Origin: Chimonanthus salicifolius
Lineage: Eukaryota > Streptophyta > Magnoliopsida > Laurales > Calycanthaceae
Direction: 5' to 3'
Assembly (NCBI GenBank): GCA_013350335.1
Contig: CM023536.1
Span: 8,514,207 to 8,578,206, forward strand
Length of the DNA: 64,000 nt
The translations under genes were made by a program, and so were the position numbers. Of the stretch, positions 1 to 11,417 are shown piece after piece. The notes under the pieces are model-generated. The model saw only the letters and a program-made list of their open reading frames with translations. It was not told the DNA's origin and made no database searches. Position 1 is the first letter of the stretch, and each line of letters opens with the position of its first letter.

Positions 1-2174
1 GAATGAAATTCGTAGTGCGGTGTGGGGCCTTGGTGAGGATAGAGCCCCTGGGCCAGACAGTTTTCCTATTGCCTTCTTCAAGATCTACTGGGATATTGTT
101 AAGCACGATCTCATCACTTTTATTGATGAATTTCACCAAAGAGGGCATATTCCGAAGGAGTTAGGAGCAACCTTTCTAGTTTTGGTGCCTAAGAAAGATG
201 GTGCTTCTTCTCTCTCTGACTTCAGGCCTATTAGTCTTCTTGGTGGTCCCTACAAAATTTTGTCCAAGGTTCTTGATAATAGGCTGAAGCCCTTGCTTCC
301 CAAGCTAATCTCTTCTTTTCAATCTGCTACTGTTGAGGACTGACAAATAATGGATGCGGTCATTACTGCTCATGAGAGTATCGATTCCTAGCACAAATCC
401 CGCTGGAAAGGAATAGTCTGTAAACTTGATTTGGAAAAGGCTTATGATATGGTGGTTTGACACTTTCTTCATTTTGTTCTATCTAGCATGGGGTCCAGTC
501 GAAGATGGTGCTTATGGATGTTCGAGTGCATGTCTTCAAGAGCTCTAGGGGTATTCGTCAGGGTGACCTCCTCTTTCCTGCTCTTTTTGTCATGGTCGTT
601 GAGACTTTGAGTCTCCTCCTCACCAAAGCTGCTAACTTTAACCTTATCCATGGCTTTCGTATTGGTGAGGCTCCGTTGCAGGTGCACCATTTACAGTTTG
701 TGGACGATACCATTATTTTCTGTGAGGCTGCCGAGGACTCTATTATGAATCATTGTGCTCTCTCAGATGGTTTGAATTATCTTCCTCCCTTAGGATCAAT
801 TACCTAAAGAGTGAAATTTTCGGCATCAATTTGGAGGACAATGAGATTCGGTCTCTAAGATTTTAGGATGTGCTTCATCTTCTCTTCCCTTCAGTTATTT
901 GGGGCTTTCTCTGTGCATCGGCTCTCCTAGCTACTCCCAGTGGGAATCCATCATCCACAAATTTAGCAAGCGACTAGCTTCGTGGAAAAGGAAAGTATTT
1001 ATCTTTCGCTAGCAGAATCACTCTTCTCAAGGCTATTCTTGTTGCTCTCCCTATCTACTTCCTTTCAGCATTCAGATGCCGTAGCAAAGTGGTTCTTTCT
1101 TTGGAGAAAATCATGAGAAATTTCCTGTGGAGTGATCAAAAGAATAAGAGGAAATATCACCTCGTGAGTTGGGAGCCAATGTTTCTTCCTATTGGTGTGG
1201 GTGGTCTTGGAGTGCGGGATATTAAGGAGGATAACATTTCTCTTCTCTCTAAGTGGCTTTGGAGGTTAGGTGCTGAGGGTGATTCTCCTTGGAAGAATAT
1301 CCTTATTTAGAAATACAGATTGAGAAATCTTGGTTGGGACGTAAATCCTATTCCTCGTAGAGCCTCTGGAATGTGGAGAGTGTGGTAATAGTGTTAAGTT
1401 TTGAACAGATCCCTGGTGTGTCAATTCCTCTTTGACATCCTGGTTTCCGTCTCTTTACCATCTTTCTCAATTTCCGACAGGGGTCATTGCCGACTTCTAC
1501 TCCATTTGTAGTGAACAGGTTGTTTGAGACCTTTCCATTAGGTGTAACCTTTCTCATGCCGAGATAGATGACTTTCAGAATTACTTCACATCATCTCTTC
1601 CTACCAGATCTGAAGCTCTTCTGATGATAGCCTTGTGTGGTGGCCTTACTCGACTGGTTGTTTCTCCGTCGAGTCTTTCTTCAATTGGACCAATCGGGTG
1701 TCTTCTTCTTCTATTGTCAATACCGCCATTTGGACTTCTAAAGTTCCGCCTCATGCTACCTGTTTCCTTTGGACTACCGGTATAGGGAAAATTTTGACTC
1801 AAGACAACTTGCGTAAAAGAGGAAAAATCATTCTCTGTGCTTGTCTCTCTTTGCCACAGTTTGGAGCTTATGGTGGGAACGTAACAATAGAATCTTTAAT
1901 GGTCTTGCTAAGCCGATTGACGCAGTCTCAAGAAGAGTTTTTGCCAAATGTGCCTCATGCGCTACCTCGCATTCGGAATTCATAAATATATCGACGAATG
2001 ACATATTACGAGCCTGGAAGGAATGTATTGACATAGCATGAGATCTTTTCTTTTTGTGTTCATGGTGATAGTAGGTGTTTTTGTTTCTTCTTTTTATTTC
2101 ATCTAGCTTTGTAGTTGCTCCTTTGGTGCCTCTTTTTTCTTTCTTAATATATTTACCATTCAAAAAAAAAAAAA
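1..2174 (+). mobile_element. Degenerate LINE (L1-type) ORF2 remnant, 3' end
   Basis: Broken reverse-transcriptase reading frames on the plus strand. Positions 20-343 show the APGPDSFP segment and the KKDGASSLSDFRPISL block of plant L1 reverse transcriptases. At about 425-460 there is KLDLEKAYD, and at about 693-720 LQFVDDTIIF carries the catalytic DD. The C-terminal zinc-finger (zf-RVT) part is at 1635-1985, and the last coding segment (about 1841-2040) contains WSLWWERNNRIF. Several frame shifts and stops separate these pieces, so the element is dead. It ends in an A-run at about 2161-2174 preceded by a TTTACCATTC-like tail. No RNase H domain follows, which sets this lineage apart from the LINE at 53.4-58.4 kb. 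The 5' part lies outside the window, so no target-site duplication can be checked. It probably sits in the clathrin light chain gene, upstream of exon 5227-5380. Confidence 0.9.
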
Positions 2175-3205
2175 GGGAAATCAAGAAGCCAAAGAAGGGC
2201 TGTCGCATGGGGCCCATTAAATGAAGTGGTGATAGGTCCTTTGGAATGGTCTTTCCTTTAATATGAGGTCCGTCAAAAATCACTTTTATCAAATTGATCA
2301 AGCCATGTTTTTAAAGCTCTGAAAATTTCATCATCTTAAATTATTTTTTAATCCCTAAACTTTATGGCTTTTACAAACATGGCTTGTTCAACCTAATGAA
2401 GGTGGGTGGACCACATGTTGAAAGAAAGACCATTCCAAACATGCCCATCACCACCCCCATTTGTTGGGTCCCACGCTTAGGCGTGCACAATAATACCGTG
2501 TGGCCTAGTGCGTGAGTGACATTTGTCTTTGTTTTTGTACCTATATCCATGTTTGCTCATCATAGGTTTTTCCTCCTAAAAAATATAATAGGTTTGTTCT
2601 ATCTATGTTTGAGATTGAGCCTAAATGCGCCACTGTTACTTTTTCGATCAAAGTATAAATTTACCATTTAGTTTTCAATTTCAATAAAATGCAATTGTTT
2701 TTGTCCTCGGTCTTTCGATTTATGTCGGTTGGATTGCATTTTATAGATGGTAACGGGTCAATGCCTAAGAGTGAGCATTGTAGGTTCCTTTTATAAATAC
2801 ATGAGATTTAGAAGGCTCTTCATTTGGAAACCATTCATTTTTAAGGGAATATATTTTCCTCACAGTATGGGATGGGGACACCTTACTTTATTCAAGGACA
2901 AGAATATCCTACAATTTCAATTTAACTGACTCCTTTCATTCTCTACATGGATATGATATTGTCCGGCATTTTTGTGATTCAATATAATATTGTCTTCCTT
3001 TTTAAAAAAGGTGTTGTCTTCTACTTACTATTGGATTTTTAACTTATCAGCCACCCTAGCACCTAGGACGGGAATCTAGTATTTCAAAGAACTAGTTGGA
3101 GACTAACTGGAGAAATTCAAAGAAAATAGGATAAGTTTAGAGAGAAAAGGGAAATTTTGTAATGGTTTCCTGAGGCATTTAATCTAGCGAATATATTGAA
3201 GAAAA
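2175..3205. other. Probable intron DNA without recognised feature
   Basis: AT-rich sequence between two LINE-derived insertions. I see no coding homology, no repeat match to the rest of the window and no RNA gene here. It is presumably intronic DNA of the clathrin light chain gene, because the first coding exon was not found downstream. Confidence 0.4.
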
Positions 3206-3219
3206 ATTGTATGCCTGTT

Positions 3220-4340
3220 TCATCTGGCATGTGGTACCGCTTCGATGTCTGTTTCGCCTTTTCAAATTCCCTCCTTCCAACAATTGGAGGGACTGACGGC
3301 AACGGAGATGGTGAATGGCTCTTCTACGACAGTTATTGTAGTTGCCAGCATCGCGCACGGATCGTTTACCCTTCCGGAAGTTGTGGCAGCTTTTTCTCTG
3401 GAAAACTCGACCCCTAAATCCTCTGCGAAGGTTTCGGCGAGAAAAGGGGCGTCAAGGACACTTAATCAAACCAATACGTCTTTAAGTGAGATAAGTTCGT
3501 ACCTGGGTAAGGCCCCATCCATTTCAAATTTTCGGCCCAATAGTTCGGCCCAGCGACAACCTCATATTCCTAAGGTTCGGAACGGCAGGTTGGATGCAGC
3601 AGTGAGGCCTTTAAACTCGGCCCGAGTTTTAGATAGGTGTGGGCCATTCTCTTCTACAGGCCCATCTACTACTAATTCACCTCCTAAACCTAACAAAAAT
3701 TCGTCGCTTTTCAGTGAACAACGATTATCTGAACATATTTCCCATGGAGATCATACTTATGAAATTGACGATTTAACACAGTGAATGGCTGGATTTGGAG
3801 AAGATGGTACTGCGATTCGACGGAACTCATCTCCGCAGGATTTCGAAGATGTTAGCGACCGCGGGGGGTATCAGATGATTTTACATAATACTCATGCGGG
3901 TCCACGCAGTTGGACAGATGAAGTAGAGGCAGAGGATTGTCTTGCGCTTGCTGTTCGGACAGAAAATTTTGATGATGAGAAGATGCAGTTAGTGGGTGCT
4001 ATTCTTGGTATTTCTTGTCCGAGTAGATCAGATTGGCTTAAAGAAATTCTGGCGGATTTTTGGGAAGCAGAGCAAAGGGATAAGGAGGAAGAGATGCAGT
4101 TGAAACGTACCAGGAAACGTGGGAGGGAGCTTCCCAATTTACATTCTTCAATAAATTATGATCGCTCTTTGGTAGTGGCAGGAAATTTGGGTGTGCGGAA
4201 TGGAAATTCTTAAAAATGCTAGCTTCTGCGAAGCTTTGTAGCTTTTTTTTTTTTCGTTTGTTGGGCTGCATCTAGCCTTTTTTTTTTTTATTCTCTTGTA
4301 TTTTTTCTTTTATTAGTAAAGTTACCTTTCAAAAAAAAAT
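3220..4340 (+). mobile_element. Non-autonomous ORF1-only LINE derivative with TSD
   Basis: An 1121-bp insertion bounded by near-identical 14-bp target-site duplications: ATTGTATGCCTGTT at 3206-3219 and ATTGTATGTCTGTT at 4341-4354. It ends in GTTACCTTTC followed by an A-run, the same 3' tail as the LINE remnant at 1-2174. Internally it holds one long reading frame (3245-4213) but no endonuclease or reverse transcriptase. Inference: a LINE copy cut at its 5' end, with ORF2 lost by internal deletion so that the ORF1 C-terminus is joined to the 3' UTR, moved in trans by a full-length LINE. Confidence 0.75.
3245..4213 (+). pseudogene. LINE ORF1 C-terminal-like protein, one in-frame stop
   Basis: One continuous reading frame of 322 codons broken only by a TGA at 3782-3784, immediately followed by ATG at 3785. 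The first part is rich in Ser, Pro and Asn. The second part is acidic and charged, with WKEILADFW-like and KRTRKRGRELPN segments that resemble the region of plant LINE ORF1 proteins just before ORF2. No RRM-like DUF4283 domain and no zinc knuckle is visible, so it looks like only the ORF1 C-terminus. The assignment to ORF1 is an inference from position, composition and the LINE-type tail. It is not a clathrin exon, because no splice phase fits. Confidence 0.55.
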
Positions 4341-4359
4341 ATTGTATGTCTGTTGAATG

Positions 4360-4594
4360 TGTTGAGACTATACTAGATATGTAGATGGAACAATAACACA
4401 TGTCAAATATACACCTAGAGATGTCAAAATTCCTAGTTGGAGTTTGGCCTCACTAAGGGGTATGCTTGTATCCTTATTTATTTGCATGACTTAATGCATA
4501 TGTGCATCATAAGCACTTAGGCTGAATGGAGCGCATTTACACACTTTTCTCTATTAATATAGTTACCATTTCAAAAAACAGAAAAAAAAAAAAA
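4360..4594 (+). mobile_element. Possible short LINE 3' tail
   Basis: The sequence at 4553-4594 reads ATTAATATAGTTACCATTTC followed by A-rich DNA. This matches the tail signature of the LINE remnants ending at 2174 and 4340. No coding part can be seen, so this would be a strongly 5'-truncated copy. The left limit is a guess. Confidence 0.35.
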
Positions 4595-5226
4595 GTTGAT
4601 TGGCCTTTAGCATAGGGTATAAAAGAGTATAATGTTAGTGTAAGTTTCACATTTTCCTTCCCTTTTTTTACTACGATAAAATTTCTCAAGAACTATAGAA
4701 CTATATTTGAGGTTTCAACCTGTTAGAAGAATTGTTGTGTCACATTTGTTCAACTGCAACTTGTCCAACAAGCTTATCTTTACACAAATAGTTTTTCCTT
4801 GTTTATAGGTATATATAATATGTTTGATTTGGTGGGTTTGAACTTGCCTTTTTTTTTTTTTTTTCCTTTTTCTCTTTTTTTTAACATGATTTGAACCAAA
4901 TATTTCTATGAATTTTTTACTATTTGGCTCAAAGTTACATGTTTGCTTTGTCCTTGTATCTATGTCAATATGATGAGACTTCTTTTAAGTACAGTGGTTC
5001 ATGGAGTTCACGTATGTATTTTCATCTTATCAATTGCTGCCCTTCTCTTTTTCTTTCCTTTGAAATGTTAACATCATGATTTGAAGCGACAAACTTTCAA
5101 GTTGCATGGTTAGCAGTTACCAATTGTGCTATCAGCTATTGTTGTTGGAAATTCATTTTTGATATAATTGAATCCAACTCATTTTCCATTTATTCAACTT
5201 ATCTTTGTTGTGTTTTCACTACCCAG

Positions 5227-8200
5227 ACAAAATGCTATACGACTTGAAGAGAAGCAGAAGAGGGAGAGAGAGTTGCTGGAACAAATAATAGATGAAGCAG
5301 ATGAATATAAAGTTGATTTCTATAGGAGGAGACAGATCAATTGTGAGACGAACAAAACAAATAATAGAGAAAAGGAGAAGGTGAGATTCAACTATTTTCT
5401 TTGGCCATTACTTTTTTAGTTTTATCATATGAGTTATATTCTCATCACATCTCTCCAAAATAATAATATTAGGAATGATAATAACAACAATAACAACAAT
5501 GATATGATGATGATTATAAAATTAAAAAAATACATTCTAACCACTACACCAACCTTCCACTTCTCTTTTTATAATCCAGTTTTGAAAGGTGAATTCATGG
5601 TCATATAGTACCACGTTTCAACAAGTGGAGGATTTTTCTTTTTCTTATTACTTGTACTTAGGATTATAGATGCTCAACTACTTTGTGTCTTGCAGTTATC
5701 TATGCGGGTGCTCTCTCTATCCCTCTACATATGCACTTGCTTTGGTTTTCTCTTCTATATTTTGAGGCAGTACTTTCTCTCCCCCTCTGTGTATGCAAAC
5801 TTGCTTTGTTGTGTCTTCTATTAGAAATTTTGAGGCCAGTTCCTGATTGTTACCTTACCAAAAAAGAGGCAAAGCAGGTCAAATACAAGTATGGTTAGGG
5901 CATATGGTTAAAGACCCGAAATCCGCATCATCATGATCATCATCTAAGCCACTAATGCCATCTATTTGGGGTCAACTATCTGAGTTTTATCTCCTATTCT
6001 ATCTTAGCAAAAACCATACCCTTTGTTACCCTAAAATCCATTATATTTGTTTTAATTTAAATTCAGAACCAGAAACTTGAATAGATCCAAGTTGTATTGA
6101 ATTGCTCATTTTGGGTTTTACATTAATGCCATTTAGTTTAGAGGTCCACTTCTAGCTTGATCTGCATCCACAATAGATGTGAAATTTAAATTGGGCTTGG
6201 GTCCCAAATTTTATTGAGTTGTGGATTTGCATCCTAACTGATGTAGGACAAGGGATAGGGTAACCCTAAATGCCTAAATGTGGTTCCTTAAAGATTAAAA
6301 GGGATGAAAATAATGTACCCTAAAGCTAAAATGGGCTGAAATTAAGCAATCAATTAATAATGACAATAATTAATATAAAGTTATCACAAATAATCATGCA
6401 AAATATCTCTGGAATATGATGTAAACAATTACATGACATTAAATAAATAAATAAAAGGATGGAATGGTGTTTTTTAATGAACTGGCCGTATGTGATTTTA
6501 ATTTGACAAGGTATATGGTTTTAAATAAGCATAGGCCTTTAAGTAAGAGGAATAATAAAAAGGAGGGAAATAAATTGGCTTGAAGGCCACAAACTCTGCT
6601 TGGCATGATACTGGCAGAAGGAAAGAAAGGGGATATGGGCTGTGACAACTGTGAAGGGACTGTTTGGGGGAAAACGAGAGGTGTAGGGTCGATTTTAGGA
6701 GTAGGCGAAGGTGTGGGAGGAGTTTAAAAGGTTGCGGAGGCAAAGAGGAGAGGGTACGGGAATCACAGAAGTAAGGGAGGAGCAGGGAGTAGCAATGGAG
6801 GATTAAGGCTAAAGGAGACTGTTGATATGGATGGAACAGTAAAGAAAAGCATGGGACAGCAGTAAAGAGGGGTTTCAGGGGGGGGGGATGTCGAAGGCAG
6901 CAGGAAGGGATTTGGGCAAGGGGCGATAGATCTGGGTAGGTCTTGGCTCCAAACAGGGATGGCGAAAGTGATTAGAAGGGAAAGGAAGGGTAACGAAAAT
7001 CTGAACTGGGTCTGGGTAGATCTAGGAGGATTTGGGTTTGTGAAATCAAAAGAAAACAAGAGGATAGGGAAGAAGAAGAGAAGAGAAGAAGATGGTGGAT
7101 AATACCTGGAGATGGAAGGATGGCCTCACGCCAGGCTTCACGCCAAAGGGCCTCACGCTACAAAGGAATCACTCCTAAGATGAATCGCACACGATAGTTG
7201 CGAAAAACTCCATATTCTCATTCATTCAATCGTTTTTACAAGTTTTCAAGGAGACCTTATTTATAAGTTTACAATACATTTATTACTTAAGTTGCCTTGC
7301 ATAAGAAAAGAAACTAACTAAAAATAAAATAAAATAAAATAAAACACAAAACAAAAGACGGCAACTGCTATGTCTATATGCAAATGGGATGTCTGCTGTA
7401 TGTTCCGCATCACTAACCCACTTATTTTCAAGTAATATGCTTTGTGCTATTGGATTTTGTTTTTTTTTAATGAAATGGTAACTTTTTTAATAGAGGAAAG
7501 TGCACTAAATGTGCACAAAATACAAAAGAGGAACAACAACCTAATGAACAAGAGAGCCAACTAAACAACAAAAGAAATTCCCTCAAAACTAAGCAAACCA
7601 CCCAAAGTCAGGGCAAAGCAACAAAACAAAAGCCAATGCCAGCCCTAGCCTAAACCAATATATTCCTTCCAGGCTTGGAAAGGATCAGATATTGCAATAT
7701 TCTGGAATTTCTTTGAAGGAACAGCCCATGACACATTTAGCCTTGAGTCTGAAACTAACTTCAGCGTGAGATTCCTCTTTGTTCCTAAGAACATGATTGT
7801 TTCAATCCTATCAGATGTTTCAAAAAATGGTAAAAATCTCACCATTCATGGAGGAGCTTTAGACCCTGTTTGTCATTTTCTAGCTCTTCTCCCATAGAAT
7901 AAGGGCTCTTTGCCAAGAATAGAAAAAATGAGTAAAAGAGGGAGGTTTTCCTCGCACGCCAAGACAACACTTTTAATTCATTTTCAACATAAATAAAGAT
8001 TTTGATGCAAACAACAAAAACACCAAGTTTCCATATTTTCTCGCAAGACAATGACTCATTCATTTTCAACAAAAATAAAGATTTTGGCACAACAACAAAA
8101 GCATCAGATTTCCATAGCCTGACAAGAGGTCAGATTTCATAGCACTTGTTGGATCACATGAATCGAATTTAAACAATTTTTTTTTTTGGCAAAACTTCTT

Positions 8201-11200
8201 TCCTCAAGAAAATATATAAACTACCTCTTAGAGATAAAATAATGGATTGACAACAAGACTCTGAGTTTCAGTGAATGTTCTAAGGTTTGACACATTATGT
8301 GGAACAGGATATTCCACATGACATACTCACCCAAGTGCTCAAAGCTAGGGGTGCAAGATGGGTTGGGCCCAACCTGCGCCAGCCTGACGCAAAGGGAGAA
8401 AAATGGTATCCGGGTCTACTTGGGGGGCCAGACACGATTTTGGGCTAAAAAATCAAGGCCCAATTTGATTTCAGGTTGGGCCTGGTCCTAGTGTCCTCAG
8501 AGCCCAACCTAAGCATGAACCTGATTTGAACCCGAATTAAACCTGGCCCATTTTATATAATATGTAAATATATTTTATTTATTTATAAATTTACATCATA
8601 TTATATAATTACATTATATTAAATAAGGTAATATTAATATGTAGTGACTTTTATTGAATTTAAAAATTTACTTATATTAGTAGGTGTAATGGGATTTGTG
8701 GCTATGGTAATAATGATCATTTATATCATGAAAAACATGATTGTGATTAGTAAATTTTGGTTTGATTATGACTAGTAGTAATTGATTTTCAACTAAATTA
8801 AGGGCCTGAAGGCCCATATAGGCCCTAATTTTTTTTGTTAAGACATGTGCTCGAGCTCAAATAATTATGGCTCATATAACTCCTAGTAATTGATTTTTAA
8901 ATAAATTGAGTGAGGGACCGATGGCCCGTACGGTCAAATAATTAGGGCCCATTCCTGGTCTAAATTTTAGGCCCTATATTTGTAACTCGGGTCATAACCC
9001 GAATTTACCATCTGCCCCCCCAACTTGCACCCCTACTCAAAGCTATCAATTACAAGAGCCTTTGGGGTGGATATAGCCTAGAATAGTGCCTGCAATTGAG
9101 AGGCTGGAGAGGAGTTACCACACCACACTCCCTCCAGAATGCCCGACTTGAAGGTGAAGGTGAAAGTGAAGGTGAAGGTGAATGCCTTTCTTGACCTCCT
9201 TCAACACAAGCATAGATAGCTCGTCACATGCGAAAAGGCCTTCAGCTTCTTTATTAGTGCCTTATCTCCATAGCCATGTAGAAAGGAGAACTTTATTGAT
9301 GTTGGCAGTTGGCCTAACTTTAAGACTACCATCGTTAAGGGGAGACCTATATCTTACTTGAAGCTATAGCTACTGATCTGATAAAATAGGATGGTTTCGG
9401 TGGTAGAAATTTCATAAGAAATTATTTTATTCCTATGCTTTTTAAGGGGCAAAAAGAATTAAGAATTCGTGAAACCATCATTAAATACAGATGTATTTGT
9501 GTGATCTCTATTGTGTCCATTGCCTCAGGGCACTATAAGCTTTTGTTAGACTTGTCTTAATAAATTATTTTTCTCTCTAAAACTGGTTTTCCGACAAAGA
9601 ATGTCTTCTAATGTAGTTTAAAGCAAACACCTAGTTGATCGATGATTCCTAGAAGGGAATCAGATGATGTCATATTGAAGTATCTCTTGGCATTTACTCA
9701 AGTGACCAATCTCATTTTTTCTACAGAGGTGATAGTATGGTCTTGGGATTCTACTGACCATTCTTTTAACCATTGCATTTGGTTTGAATTGTCTTAGCTC
9801 TTGGGCTTTGGTGTGATAGTTGATGGTTTTTGTTCCACAAAGCATTTGGGTTTATAAGATTACAAAACTATGTTATTGTAACCTCTCTAGGAAGTGGAGA
9901 TTTGCAGAGAAGAGGATAAATAATTATGGTGGGAGACTCATCAGGTTTATTATATCATTAGCTCCTATTTTAGTGTATTTGAGGTGAGGAGTGAACGGTC
10001 GCCTACTTGTGTATGGGCATGAGGAGGGAAAGTGCCACCCAGGGCTCAATTTGTTACTCAGTGTGCAATTTAAGAGAAGTTTTACAAGTTCTGAACTTAC
10101 GAAAATGGAAATCATACCTGGGGATGCAGCAGAGTCTTGTGTTTTCTGTGGTAGGGAGGAGTTTGATCATTTGTTTTGTAGGTTCCTTTTTGTGTCTAAT
10201 ATATGGTAAGATTTTGAGACTAGGACTTCTGGAGAGTTGGGGAGGGAGTCCCTTGAAAGGGAGAGGGAGAGTAACTTGTGACACCATAAGGTCATGATCT
10301 TTATTTTTCCTCTTAAAAAATAAAAGATGAGCTTCAGACACCATTCTAGTGGCTGTACTTTGGGCTGTGTGGAAATGAAGAGATGCGATGATCTTTAAAG
10401 GGGCGCAATGCTCTGAGGGTGAGGTGTATGAGAGTGCTAAGTTAAAACTCAAGTTGGTTGTGTTTGTTATGGGGCCAGCAATCCAGCACTGGGGTGGGGG
10501 TGGGGGTGGGGCTCCTCCAATGCCAGTGTTACCCTTAGGCCTGTAGGGACTAACTGCTCTAGTGGATTGACCGCCATAACCTCATATAGAGGGCCACTTG
10601 TACCAAAATGGGGGGTGGGTGAAAAAGTCCCACATTGCCTAAGAGGGGCAAGGCTTGCGTGCTTATATGAAGGGATTTCCTCCTTCACATACAACGCCGC
10701 GTTTAAAGACGTGAGCCCACACTGTAGTGTGCCCAAGACCTTGCTAGGGTGGAGGAGACCAGGACGGTTGGCAAAGCGGACAATATTGCTGTGTGTGAGG
10801 GGGGTGCCACGGTCCTAACAGGTTGAGGGTGGAAGCCTACCTGGGAGGGGTATTTTAAATTGAAGTTAAGCTAAGGATTTTGAAGGCTTCTTGGTTACTG
10901 ATTTAGTGAGGCTTTATTTTCCTGTACCTCATTCATTTATAAGAATTTTGTAACTATTTTTCTTTAATAAAGATATAACCCTTCTGTTGAGTACTCATCT
11001 GATGCGAGGATAACCTTTCTAGCAGCTCAATTGCTATTTTCACTTATTTTCTCCCCCTCTGGATTGTACCAGCTCTTTCTGGCTAGTCAGGAGAAATTCC
11101 ATGCTGAAGTTGACAAACATTACTGGAAGGCGATAGCGGAGCTCATTCCACATGAATTGCCAGCCATAGAGAAGAAAAGGGGAAAGAAAGAGCAGGAGAA

Positions 11201-11417
11201 GAAGCCATCAATCCTTGTAATGCAAGGACCAAAACCAGGCAAACCAACAGACCTCACAAGGATGCGACAGATACTCCTGAAGCTCAAGCACTCCCCACCA
11301 CCCCATATGAAGCCCCCACCCCCACCCCCGGCGACTCCTGCCCAGCCCGCCAAAGATGCTAAAACTGCAATTCCTGCTGCACCCACTAAGGCTGCCTGCT
11401 GTGGCCACTGCTCCTGA
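5227..11417 (+). CDS. CLC: Clathrin light chain, C-terminal exons (5' exon(s) outside window)
   Basis: Two coding exons. Exon 5227-5380 follows a pyrimidine-rich ACCCAG acceptor and ends before GTGAGA. It encodes [20 protein letters not shown] and NNREKEK, the coiled-coil helix of plant clathrin light chains that binds the heavy chain. Exon 11073-11417 follows TGTACCAG and starts in phase 0 with [20 protein letters not shown], then [17 protein letters not shown] and [18 protein letters not shown], the conserved C-terminal block. Together they give about 166 residues, against roughly 250-340 for plant family members. The N-terminal exon was not found and is presumably left of position 1. The light chain sits on the outside of clathrin triskelia and regulates coat assembly in endocytosis and at the trans-Golgi. 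The intron of 5.7 kb is unusually full of mobile elements. The Ala/Pro-rich tail ends abruptly as AACCGHCS; see the finding on a possible one-base insertion near 11396. Confidence 0.93.
5381..7440. other. Clathrin light chain intron, left part
   Basis: Intron DNA. At about 5920-5990 there is a minus-strand piece (CATCATCATGATCATCATC next to CCATCTATTTGGGGTCAAC) that matches the 3' tail of SINE-like elements at 51.92, 60.94 and 61.35 kb. From about 6440 to 7080 the minus strand is Pro/Ser-rich and open in two frames, but shows no family I recognise. At about 7095-7150 the words CCTCACGC and TTCACGCC recur, and 7320-7345 is an (AAAAT)n microsatellite. Nothing else is supported. Confidence 0.5.
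7453..7862 (-). mobile_element. 5'-truncated LINE 3' end (minus)
   Basis: On the minus strand a short frame (7645-7845) ends in the segment [14 protein letters not shown]. This parallels TNDILRAWKECIDIA at the end of the LINE at 1-2174 and the tail at 47.8-48.2 kb. It is followed on the minus strand by AAAAAGTTACCATTTCATT and an A-run (T-run at 7458-7468). So it is the same RNase H-lacking LINE lineage, inserted in opposite orientation in the clathrin light chain intron. It is heavily 5'-truncated, and no duplication was identified. Confidence 0.7.
8346..9035. mobile_element. hAT-type MITE, 690 bp, perfect 8-bp TSD
   Basis: The ends TAGGGGTGCAAG (8346-8357) and CTTGCACCCCTA (9024-9035) are perfect inverted repeats. 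The flanks 8338-8345 and 9036-9043 are both CTCAAAGC, an 8-bp target duplication as made by hAT transposases. The interior is rich in GGGTTGGGC, GGCCCA and related words and has no transposase frame. Relatives lie at 12873-13217, 30812-31204 and 52782-53197. Confidence 0.88.
9044..9985. other. Clathrin light chain intron, middle part
   Basis: No gene or complete element is visible. At about 9147-9184 there is a short run of GGTGAA hexamers. The sequence near 9300-9600 could be diverged LINE sequence leading into the remnant that follows, but I cannot show that. Confidence 0.35.
9986..10985 (+). mobile_element. LINE zf-RVT remnant (plus), split by a solo LTR
   Basis: At 10130-10209 the plus strand encodes [20 protein letters not shown], the cysteine/histidine zf-RVT motif found after plant LINE reverse transcriptases. 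At about 10358-10470 a second piece reads LWAVWK, a stop, then RDAMIFKG, matching the WWERNNRIF-type segment that follows this motif. The solo LTR at 10461-10820 interrupts it. The end near 10965-10985 (TTTAATAAAGATATAACC) recalls the lineage tail. It is a decayed copy within the clathrin light chain intron. Confidence 0.72.
10461..10820 (+). mobile_element. Solo LTR of a TRIM-like element (TSD GGTTG)
   Basis: A 360-bp block starts TGTTTGTTATGG and ends GGTCCTAACA, flanked on both sides by GGTTG (10456-10460 and 10821-10825), a 5-bp target duplication. Inside, AAAGTCCCACATTGCCTAAG, then CTTATATGAAGGGATTT, and near the end AAAGCGGACAATATTG are the shared core of a plant TRIM-type LTR family. 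Related solo LTRs are at 21685-21937 (minus) and 39643-39959 (plus). There is no coding potential. Confidence 0.85.

Noticed and set aside
3245..3784. Candidate first exon of the clathrin light chain gene
   Set aside because: It lies inside an insertion with its own target duplications and a LINE-type tail, and no donor site with phase 1 joins it to the exon at 5227.
6498..7059. Pro/Ser-rich minus-strand frames in the clathrin light chain intron
   Set aside because: They arise from a purine-rich plus strand. No domain, splice support or conservation can be seen.
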